Assembly (NCBI GenBank): GCA_036490175.1
Contig: DASXEJ010000219.1
Coordinates: 1-40,033, forward strand
Direction of reading: 5' to 3'
Length of the DNA stretch: 40,033 nt
Source: Pirellulales bacterium
GTDB taxonomy: Bacteria > Planctomycetota > Planctomycetia > Pirellulales > JACPPG01
Each line of letters begins with the position of its first letter. The first letter of the stretch is position 1. The notes under the pieces were generated by a model, which was not told the origin of the DNA, did not search any database, and was given only the letters and a program-made list of their open reading frames with translations. Below are positions 26,841 to 33,657 of the stretch, piece by piece. Made by a program: the position numbers and the translations under genes.

Positions 26841-27626
26841 GTGGTTCTCAACGGAAAGATCGCCCTGGTTACAGGCGCTAGTCGCGGCATAGGGCGGGCC
26901 GCAGCCGTTGCTTTGGCCGGAGCCGGCGCGGACGTGGCCATCAATTACCATGGCCATCGCGAAGAAGCCGAAAGCGCAGCCGAGGCGGTGCAGCAAGCCG
27001 GGCGGCGCGCCTTATTGGTGCAGGCCGATGTAGGCGACCGGCGAGCCGTCGACGAGATGGTCGAGCAAACGGTTTTGCATTTTGGTCGTCTCGACATCGC
27101 GGTGACCAACGCCGTGTACAGCGACCGCGACGTTTTTCACGAGGCCGATCTCGATGGGTTTGCCCGGACCATCCAGGTCACCATGTGGGGCGCCTTCTAC
27201 ACTCTGCGGGCGGCGACCCGACAGATGATCGAACAGGGGCAAGGGGGCTCGATCGTCGTCGTCAGCTCGCCGCATGCGTTCATTCCGGTGCCGCGCTCGA
27301 TGGCCTACAACATGTCAAAGGCGGCCATCGATCAGATGGCACGCACCGCGGCTATCGAGTTGGTCGACCATCGGATCCGCGTCAACATCATTCACCCTGG
27401 TTGGATTGACACGCCAGGCGAACGAAAATTCGCGACCGATGAGCAGATTCAACGCGGCGGCGAGAAGCTCCCCTGGAACCGCTTGGGGCGGCCCGAAGAA
27501 ATTGGCCGCGGCGTGGTCTTTCTGTGCGATCCTGCCAGCGACTATATCACGGGCTCGGCATTGGGTATTGATGGCGGCGCCACGCTTCCCTGGTGGGCGT
27601 CGCGTGGTTCGGCTGTACCGGAATAA
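26841..27626 (+). CDS. Short-chain dehydrogenase/reductase (FabG-like SDR)
   Basis: 261 residues from a GTG with CGAGGAG just upstream. Classical SDR features are all present: TGASRGIGRA cofactor loop (11-20), N90, the S142/S143 position in VVVSSPHAF, and Y156-X3-K160 in AYNMSKAA, with HPGWIDTPGE after the catalytic helix and a C-terminal GGATLPWW. It should be an NAD(P)-dependent oxidoreductase of a carbonyl or hydroxyl group; similarity to sugar or 3-oxoacyl reductases does not define the substrate. The TNAV replacement of the usual NNAG is a mild departure. It starts 48 bp after leuD and may ride on the leucine transcript without being part of the pathway. Confidence 0.92.
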   Translation: MVLNGKIALVTGASRGIGRAAAVALAGAGADVAINYHGHREEAESAAEAVQQAGRRALLVQADVGDRRAVDEMVEQTVLHFGRLDIAVTNAVYSDRDVFHEADLDGFARTIQVTMWGAFYTLRAATRQMIEQGQGGSIVVVSSPHAFIPVPRSMAYNMSKAAIDQMARTAAIELVDHRIRVNIIHPGWIDTPGERKFATDEQIQRGGEKLPWNRLGRPEEIGRGVVFLCDPASDYITGSALGIDGGATLPWWASRGSAVPE

Positions 27627-27744
27627 GACGCAAGGTCCGCATCGTTTGTCCGCCTGTGGACGTATTCAGGATATAGGTTCCCGTCGTTGCGGCTTGAACT
27701 ACGGGATTCACGATTTTCTCGTTGCGGCGCTCGGCTGCCAGGTA

Positions 27745-27770
27745 GCCTGCCTACCGGTGGTCAGGCAGGC
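27745..27770. repeat. REP-like palindromic hairpin
   Basis: GCCTGCCT / AGGCAGGC, a perfect 8-bp stem with a 10-nt loop, located about 120 bp after the SDR stop and about 100 bp before the next gene. GC-rich intergenic palindromes of this look resemble dispersed REP elements or terminators. I saw no second copy of this element in the window. Confidence 0.4.
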
Positions 27771-27866
27771 GACGACACATAGAATGGACAGCATAGATGG
27801 CGCCTCCGGCATTTCGGTCCGGGTCGGACCGGCGTCCCTAATCATCCTCGCGATAACCTTGCCACG

Positions 27867-28424
27867 ATGAAGACTGAATACCTATTGCCCTGTGCGTGCG
27901 GTGAAACGATCGTGGTCGACCGCAGTCAGGCGGGGCTAACGGCGCGCTGCCGCTGTGGGGCCGACATCGCCATTCCCACATTGCGAGGACTAGAGCAACT
28001 CCAGCGTTACACGCCCACGGACGAGAAGACGCCTTCGGTCTGGGGGCCGCGGCAGGCGACATTTTTTCTGGGAGGCTTGATTGCGGGATTGGCGCTGGTC
28101 GCCATGGTGGGGTTGTGGCTCACCCGTCCGGTTTTTCCGCAGGACAAAGTTGCTTCGATCATGGCGAACGAAGAAAAATCCGTGGCCAACATCGAGCAGC
28201 TTTCGCTGCTGGAAACGTTTGAATTGTGGGAAAGGGAAAAGAACGGAGGCGATACCAGTCCTTCGCCAGAGCGGATCGCGCTGTTTGCCAAGTTTCAGCA
28301 AGAGGTCATAACCTACGTGCCGCGCATGACGCTGGCCATGGCCGCTGCGGTGGTGGGCGTTCTGATCCTCGGCGTTGCCCTGCTGCTGCCAAAAACGCCA
28401 AAGCCACGTCGCCCGCTGGCCTAG
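27867..28424 (+). CDS. Small membrane protein with N-terminal four-cysteine ribbon
   Basis: 185 residues from an ATG without an obvious ribosome binding site. Residues 8-37 form a compact ribbon with C9, C11, C28 and C30 (CAC...CRC), reminiscent of the ribbons heading several planctomycete proteins. Two hydrophobic helices lie at about 59-80 and 150-172, separated by a charged segment of about 70 residues, so the ribbon and C terminus should both face the cytoplasm. No enzyme motif is visible. The gene is isolated on the + strand and converges with sufS (stop codons about 42 bp apart). Function unknown; the ribbon-plus-membrane design recurs in the protease at 4611. Confidence 0.7.
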   Translation: MKTEYLLPCACGETIVVDRSQAGLTARCRCGADIAIPTLRGLEQLQRYTPTDEKTPSVWGPRQATFFLGGLIAGLALVAMVGLWLTRPVFPQDKVASIMANEEKSVANIEQLSLLETFELWEREKNGGDTSPSPERIALFAKFQQEVITYVPRMTLAMAAAVVGVLILGVALLLPKTPKPRRPLA

Positions 28425-28466
28425 CGACGAGCGACAACGAGAACTCCGGTCCCGCAATGGGGCGTG

Positions 28467-29720
28467 TTACTTCTTGCGGAAGATGCGTTTCGCGTCGGTG
28501 AGCGCGGTGCCTAGCAACTCGACTTCGGCCAGCGTGTTGTAGAAGTAAAAACTGGCCCGAGCGCTCGCGTTGATTCCCAGCCGTTTGTGCAATGGCATTG
28601 CGCAATGATGCCCTGCGCGAACTGCAATGCCCTGGCGATCAAGTAATTGGGCAATATCGTGGGCGTGTATACCATCGAGCGTGAAGCTGACGATGCCCCC
28701 TTTATGTTCGGGAGCCGGCCCCAGCAAATGGACCCCGCCCACGTTCTCCAGCACCTCGTGGGCGCGGGCCGTGAGGATTTGCTCATAGGCGTGAATCTTG
28801 TCCATGCCGATGGCGTTCAAATAGTCGATTGCCGCGCCGAGACCAATCGCGGGCACAATCGGCGGCGTGCCGGCCTCGAACTTCGCCGGCAACTCGGCTG
28901 GCTCGAAACTGTCGAGCTTTACGCGACGGATCATGCTGCCGCCGCCCAGAAACGGGGGCATGGCTTCCAGCAGGGATCGCCGCCCGTACAAAATTCCCAC
29001 GCCCGACGGTCCCAACATTTTGTGCCCGCTAAATGCCAAAAAATCGACCTCGAGCGCCTGCACATCGGTCGCCAGATGAGGCACGCTTTGTGCGGCATCG
29101 ACGAGCACCACCGCCCCGACGGCGTGCGCCCGACGCGTGATTTCCGCGATGGGGTTAATCGTGCCCAACACATTGGATATATGGCCAACGGCCACGAGCT
29201 TGGTGCGCTCGGTGAGCAGCGCCGGGAGCTTCTCCATATCCAACCGACCCTCGTCCGTGATCGGAATGTGTCGTAGGACGGCGCCTCGCTCCGCGGCCAA
29301 TTGCTGCCAAGGGACCAGGTTCGAGTGATGCTCCATCTCGGTGAGCAAAATCTCATCGCCTGGCTTGATATGGGCTGCACCCCAGCTGCGGGCAACCAGG
29401 TTGATGCCTTCGGTCGTACCGTAGGTGAATATGACCTGCTCGCGCGCAGGAGCGTTGATGAAGGCACGGACCTTTTCGCGGGTCTCTTCGTACAGGTCCG
29501 TGCTCTGGTCGCTCAACCAATGAATGCCCCGGTGAACGTTCGCATATTGTTTTTCGTACACATCGACCAGCGACTGAATAACCTGCCGCGGTCGCTGCGT
29601 CGTGGCGGCATTGTCCAAGTACACCAGCGGCACATCGCCGTGCAGCCGCAGGCCGAGAATCGGAAAGTCCGTGCGCAATGCGTCAGGGTCGAGCGGCAGC
29701 ACGGGCGCCAAAGTGCTCAT
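28467..29720 (-). CDS. sufS: Cysteine desulfurase, SufS type
   Basis: 417 residues from the ATG at 29720; the longer open frame to 29831 lies inside sufU and is not used. AAGGA sits 6 nt upstream, and the ATG overlaps the sufU stop as ATGA. This PLP enzyme removes sulfur from cysteine to give alanine and an enzyme persulfide. The PLP lysine is K234 in FSGHKMLGPSG; the catalytic cysteine is C373 in RAGHHCAMP, the short-loop group II (SufS) form; HHSNLVPW and FTYGTTEGIN are cofactor-binding segments. Coupled to SufU, it should supply sulfur for Fe-S cluster assembly. SufBCD genes are not in the window. Confidence 0.96.
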   Translation of the reverse strand: MSTLAPVLPLDPDALRTDFPILGLRLHGDVPLVYLDNAATTQRPRQVIQSLVDVYEKQYANVHRGIHWLSDQSTDLYEETREKVRAFINAPAREQVIFTYGTTEGINLVARSWGAAHIKPGDEILLTEMEHHSNLVPWQQLAAERGAVLRHIPITDEGRLDMEKLPALLTERTKLVAVGHISNVLGTINPIAEITRRAHAVGAVVLVDAAQSVPHLATDVQALEVDFLAFSGHKMLGPSGVGILYGRRSLLEAMPPFLGGGSMIRRVKLDSFEPAELPAKFEAGTPPIVPAIGLGAAIDYLNAIGMDKIHAYEQILTARAHEVLENVGGVHLLGPAPEHKGGIVSFTLDGIHAHDIAQLLDRQGIAVRAGHHCAMPLHKRLGINASARASFYFYNTLAEVELLGTALTDAKRIFRKK

Positions 29721-30160
29721 CGATTTTCCTTGTTGGGTTGCGACGGGGTCGCCGTCGTACCTGGCTGACCGTTGCCTTGCAGAGGAGAGTAAATCGCGGC
29801 CTGCAGCACACGCCACGAAAGCAGACAGCATTTCTGCCGATTAGGGGTCAGCTTCGCGCCGAATAATCGCAGCATGTCGTCGGCTGTGAACTGCTTGATC
29901 TCATCGACCGACTTCTGGTCGAAATGCTCGACCAGCATCGATGCTGCGGCCTGGCTGATGCAGCACCCGTCGCCGTCGAAGTACAATTCCTCGATCTTGC
30001 CCTGCGGGTCTACTGCCAAGTCGATGTGTACTACGTCACCGCAGAGGGGGTTGTCGTCCTCGTGTGCGTGCGTTGCATGCGCAGCATGACCGCGGTGAAA
30101 CGGATCTTCGTAGTGCTCCAGGATGTGCTCCTGGTACAGTTCGTCTTCGCTAGTGGGCAT
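29717..30160 (-). CDS. sufU: SufU-type sulfur-transfer/scaffold protein
   Basis: 147 residues from the ATG at 30160; the frame is open upstream but homology begins at MPTSEDELYQEHILEHYEDP. It carries the zinc-site residues of SufU: C40 and D42 in NPLCGD, C66 in GDGCCIS, and C111 (C112 adjacent) in RQKCCLLSW. SufU accepts persulfide from SufS by zinc-ligand exchange and passes it on. The gene overlaps sufS by 4 bp, so the two are translationally coupled. An unusual His-rich stretch (five His in 22-33) sits before NPLCGD. The C-terminal tail after 120 is Gln/Pro/Thr-rich. Confidence 0.93.
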   Translation of the reverse strand: MPTSEDELYQEHILEHYEDPFHRGHAAHATHAHEDDNPLCGDVVHIDLAVDPQGKIEELYFDGDGCCISQAAASMLVEHFDQKSVDEIKQFTADDMLRLFGAKLTPNRQKCCLLSWRVLQAAIYSPLQGNGQPGTTATPSQPNKENR

Positions 30161-30396
30161 GAGATCGCCGAGGGACGGAAGCGGGGTTGGCGAGATCAAG
30201 CGGCCACTCTGGGCCGCTCTGCCACAAGTGTAGGATCGACCGTCGTTGTGGACAACCGACGACCGCATACAGGGCACCCAGTGCCCGGATCGACGCCGCC
30301 CCCCTGTTACCGGCCAAGTCACCTTTGCACCTAGTCAATACGGACACTCACCAACACGGCAGGCGGTATGCCGACCGGAATTGCGCAGCCGCGATC

Positions 30397-31764
30397 TTAC
30401 TTGGGCAAGCGTCCGCGCTCGATCTTGGGAAATTCGCCAGTGCAGGCTTTCATGAAGGCGACCAGGTCGGCGTTCTCCTGATCCGTCAGATTCAATTTCT
30501 TGATCTTCGTATCAAGCGTAGGGTTCGGGTGCCCCCCCTTGTCGTACCAGGCGACGACTTCGTCCAGCGTTTTTTGGCTACCGTCATGCATGTAGGGAGC
30601 CGAGAATTCCACATTGCGGATCGTGGGCGTCTTGAACGCGCCCTTGTCCTTTTCTTCCTTGGTCACTTCATAGCGGCCCAGGTCGGGCTTCTCGGCATCC
30701 ATGCCCACACCCAAGTTGTGATACAACTCGTCGGTAAAGTTGGGACCGACATGGCAAGCGGTACACGAACCCTTGTCGCTGAAAAAGATTTCGCGGCCGC
30801 GTAACGCGCTTTCCGACATTGGGTGAGCGTCGGCGTTGGCTTTGATCTTCTCGTACTGAGCGAACAACTCGGCATCGTCTTTGAGGTCATCCATGTCGAC
30901 ACCGGCGTACGCTTTCAATTGCTCATAGAAGTCAAACGGCGATGGTCCGGTGACCAGCACGCGCTCGAAGCTGGCGATGGCCTTGGCAATGTTGTCGATG
31001 TTCACATTGTCGCCATCCTTGCCGCCGAACACATGATCGAACTCCAGGCGATAGCCTTCGTTGGCCTTAATGGCTGCCACGGCTTCTTCGTGCGTGTGAG
31101 CCATTTCGATCGGATTGGCAATCGGTCCCTTGGCTTGCTCTTCCAGGCTGGCGGCGCGACCGTCCCAAAATTGAGGCCCGCTGAAAATGCGATTGTAAGA
31201 GATCGGCGAGTTGCGGCCTCCCTTCTGGCCGCGCACGCCTACGCCGAACTGGGTATTCGCAGCGAATCCTAGATCGGGATCATGGCAGCTTGCGCAGCTT
31301 ATCGTACCGTCGACCGACAACCGCTTGTCGAAGTACAATTGGCGCCCCAGTTCAATCAGGGCCAGCGTTAGCGGATTGGCTTCGAGCACGGCCTCGGCCT
31401 GCGGCAAACCTGTGCTCAGACCTAGTGGTAGCTCGACTTCCAGCACGGCTAGGTTCTGCGGATCGTCGATCCAAGCTTTGATGTGCTCGATGGTCAATTC
31501 CCCATCGCCGGGAATACCACCGGTCAATTCCGGCGAGCCCAGCAGCACGGCCTTGCCTGCCGACTTGTCGGCTTTCTGGACCTGCTTGGCGTCGGCAGCT
31601 TCGTCTTCTGGAGGCATGGCCGCTGCGGCCGCCTTGGCATCCACCGCCTCTTTCTTCGTGGCCGGCGCCTTTTTGTTGGCGGCGGGACTGCATCCGGCAC
31701 CTATGATCATCAACGTACAGAGTAAGCCGCAAAACGGTGCCGAGAAGCAGAAACGAACTCGCAT
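30397..31764 (-). CDS. Di-haem cytochrome c peroxidase family lipoprotein
   Basis: 455 residues. The N terminus is a lipoprotein signal with lipobox IGAGC (lipidated C25), followed by a Lys/Ala-rich linker of about 50 residues. Two haem c sites, CASCH (157-161) and CTACH (334-338), lie in the order and spacing of bacterial di-haem peroxidases (CCP/MauG family). Other family segments are GRQLYFDKRLS, GGRNSP followed by Q-F-W-D-G-R, and TPTIRNVEFSAPYMHDGS with M392 as a likely axial ligand. The enzyme should reduce hydrogen peroxide, or oxidise a partner as MauG does, outside the inner membrane. It is a single-gene unit, upstream of sufU by about 240 bp on the same strand. Confidence 0.93.
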   Translation of the reverse strand: MRVRFCFSAPFCGLLCTLMIIGAGCSPAANKKAPATKKEAVDAKAAAAAMPPEDEAADAKQVQKADKSAGKAVLLGSPELTGGIPGDGELTIEHIKAWIDDPQNLAVLEVELPLGLSTGLPQAEAVLEANPLTLALIELGRQLYFDKRLSVDGTISCASCHDPDLGFAANTQFGVGVRGQKGGRNSPISYNRIFSGPQFWDGRAASLEEQAKGPIANPIEMAHTHEEAVAAIKANEGYRLEFDHVFGGKDGDNVNIDNIAKAIASFERVLVTGPSPFDFYEQLKAYAGVDMDDLKDDAELFAQYEKIKANADAHPMSESALRGREIFFSDKGSCTACHVGPNFTDELYHNLGVGMDAEKPDLGRYEVTKEEKDKGAFKTPTIRNVEFSAPYMHDGSQKTLDEVVAWYDKGGHPNPTLDTKIKKLNLTDQENADLVAFMKACTGEFPKIERGRLPK

Positions 31765-31815
31765 GATCGGATCCTATTGTTGGCTAGAGCGTGTGAAATA
31801 AATTGAGAAGCCCTG

Positions 31816-31853
31816 CCGTTCGGCTGGTGCTGGGCACCCCTCGCACCGAACGG
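31816..31853. promoter_or_regulatory. Hairpin in the upstream region of the di-haem peroxidase gene
   Basis: Outer stem CCGTTC/GAACGG and inner stem GGTGC/GCACC with a GGCT bulge on one side. It lies 52-89 bp upstream of the peroxidase ATG, so it could be in the 5' leader or be an operator. It could equally be the end of the sixA transcript, about 200 bp downstream of that stop codon. Confidence 0.35.
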
Positions 31854-32046
31854 ATTCAGCAAGTCCAGGTCTGAGAGTATCTGATAAAATTCTACGCGCT
31901 TCAAGCGTCCTGGGAGTGGGACCATGCGTCGGCGAACCCGGCTACCGACACCCGTGGATTGCCGACCAGGGACACGCGAGGATGCGCCGATCATGAAGCG
32001 TCGAGCGTTTTACGCCATTGGCGATAAAACTCTGTTTGCGCCGGCG

Positions 32047-32535
32047 TCAGCAGCGCAATAGTCCGGCTGTGACGAGCCAAACGAGTTCCCCTGCGCCCGC
32101 CTCGATTGGACCTGCGAGGCGAATCGCAGCGACAGCCCCCTTTTCAAATCCAATCTGCCCACTGCCCGCTCCGACCAGTTCCGCCGCCAGACTCTCGACA
32201 TCGGGGGCATGTCCTACCCAGGCGACGTCTCCCGGTGCTTGGCAACGCGTCCACTCCAAGAGGGGTTCCAGGCGTCCTCCCGGAGCCAGGTCGTTGAGCA
32301 CGGTAACGGCGGGCTTTCCCGGGATGACCGCGGCAAGGATGTCGGCCGTCTCGCGGGCTCGGGCCAGGGCGCTCGTGGCGATCGCGCCAGGACAAACGTT
32401 GCGCTTGGCCAGCTTTTTGGCCATGCGACGAAACCGTTTGTGTCCTTTGTCTGTAAGCGGGCGCAACGCGTCGTCCGCATAGGCAGGATCGCCCGACTGT
32501 CCGGCCCAAGCATGCCGCACCAGATAGATGAACAT
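32047..32535 (-). CDS. sixA: SixA-like phosphohistidine phosphatase
   Basis: 162 residues. This is a small member of the histidine phosphatase superfamily: catalytic H8 within LVRHAWAG (RHA motif), R61 in ATSALARARETA and the second histidine H109 in WVGHAPD. The length and lack of inserts match SixA, which removes phosphate from phosphohistidine on phosphotransfer proteins. No histidine phosphotransfer protein is encoded nearby, so the target is unknown. The gene begins 39 bp after the end of the RNase HII-like gene on the same strand, suggesting a shared transcript. Confidence 0.9.
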   Translation of the reverse strand: MFIYLVRHAWAGQSGDPAYADDALRPLTDKGHKRFRRMAKKLAKRNVCPGAIATSALARARETADILAAVIPGKPAVTVLNDLAPGGRLEPLLEWTRCQAPGDVAWVGHAPDVESLAAELVGAGSGQIGFEKGAVAAIRLAGPIEAGAGELVWLVTAGLLRC

Positions 32536-32574
32536 TCGTTGAATCTCTCGGTCGGACGTCTCACCAGTTGCGTA

Positions 32575-33555
32575 CTATCGGGTTCGCCACAAGATGCGGT
32601 CGTCAATGCCCAAGGTGGTTTGCAGCGTGGCGATTTGTTTTTTGAAGCGTCGCGCATCTTGCGAGTAGCCGGCCGTCGGGCGCAGTTCGGGCAAGTGTCG
32701 GCACCAATAATCGTTGAAGGCTCGCATCGCCAACTCACGCAAATATTTGGCCGTCATCGAGGCCAAGGCCACGGGCACCGCTTGTTCGGCCCGGCAGCGA
32801 AAGGAAATCGTTGCGCGCTTTGCCTCGGGGCCGAAGCTGTAACGGCTTTCCAACGCACCCTCGCGGCGTACTTCCACAAACCATTCCGGGAAGTAATGCT
32901 GTACAAGCGGCGCGTAGTGATTTCGTCCGCCGTGTTTGTCGCAAATCACCGACACGCGTGCGCCGGCGAGCGGCACCATCATCTCGGACAGCAGTTCCAG
33001 GCTGACGGCAGAAAGAGCATCGCTTTTGTTGCCGTATTGCAGGATCAAGTCGTTGAATTGCTCCGGAAACACCGCGCGGGCACCGACCGCTCGGAGCCGA
33101 ATCCCCGCGCGTTCGCATCCGCGGCGCAGTTTGCCGGCTAGCCGTTCGACTTCGGTCGAGGACGCCGCCAGTGGCAAGCGCGCTTCGTAATCGGCATGCC
33201 AGGGAACCGCGTCTCCATCTGCAGAGCCTTGGGGACAGAGGGCATCCCAAACGTTGTGCCAGGTTTCCGGTGTGCCCCCCAATTGCGCGAGCGCCGCCAG
33301 GACTCCCTGCTCGAGCTCGCCGATGCCCTGCGATCTGTTATAAAGCGCCTTAGAGTCGGCAATCGCCAGTCGCCGCGGCGGAGTTTTTGTGCCTCGTCGT
33401 ACCCGCGCGGCAATGCAAGTGCGAAGCCGATCATAAAGATCGACATCGATCGGATCGCACTCCTCTTCAGGCAGTTCCCAAACCGTGGCGGCAACGACCA
33501 GTGGGCCCAACGGCGGGCCATAGCCCGCTTCATCCGTGCCAATCAGGTAATTCAC
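32575..33555 (-). CDS. Divergent RNase HII/HIII-like protein
   Basis: 326 residues, well above RNase HII (about 200-260). The start MNYLIGTDEAGYGPPLGPLVVAA mirrors the RNase HII N terminus (DEAGRGPLAGPVVAA), giving D8 and E9. IADSKALYNR (65-74) matches the DSKKL segment, VSVICDKHGG supplies D206, and ASMTAKYLRE (265-274) matches ASI-AKV-RD but with E274 in place of the final Asp. GYSQDAR near 297 corresponds to the GYGT segment. The acidic set is therefore DEDE, as in RNase HIII, although the protein lacks the TBP-like N-terminal domain of HIII. Residues 90-200 are an unusual insert. It may cleave RNA in RNA-DNA hybrids or have another nucleic-acid substrate. It precedes sixA by 39 bp. Confidence 0.78.
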   Translation of the reverse strand: MNYLIGTDEAGYGPPLGPLVVAATVWELPEEECDPIDVDLYDRLRTCIAARVRRGTKTPPRRLAIADSKALYNRSQGIGELEQGVLAALAQLGGTPETWHNVWDALCPQGSADGDAVPWHADYEARLPLAASSTEVERLAGKLRRGCERAGIRLRAVGARAVFPEQFNDLILQYGNKSDALSAVSLELLSEMMVPLAGARVSVICDKHGGRNHYAPLVQHYFPEWFVEVRREGALESRYSFGPEAKRATISFRCRAEQAVPVALASMTAKYLRELAMRAFNDYWCRHLPELRPTAGYSQDARRFKKQIATLQTTLGIDDRILWRTR

Positions 33556-33657
33556 TGCCGGAGCTTCCTTGTGCGAGAGTAACGAGCGGCGGCTGCAGTC
33601 GCGACGGGGCCGAGTAGCCCTGCGCGTGCCGTAATTGCCCCCTTAGCGTACGGGGTC

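Noticed and set aside
26841..27626. SDR gene as leuB replacement in the leucine pathway
   Set aside because: SDR fold and Y-X3-K motif are unrelated to 3-isopropylmalate dehydrogenase; proximity alone is not evidence.
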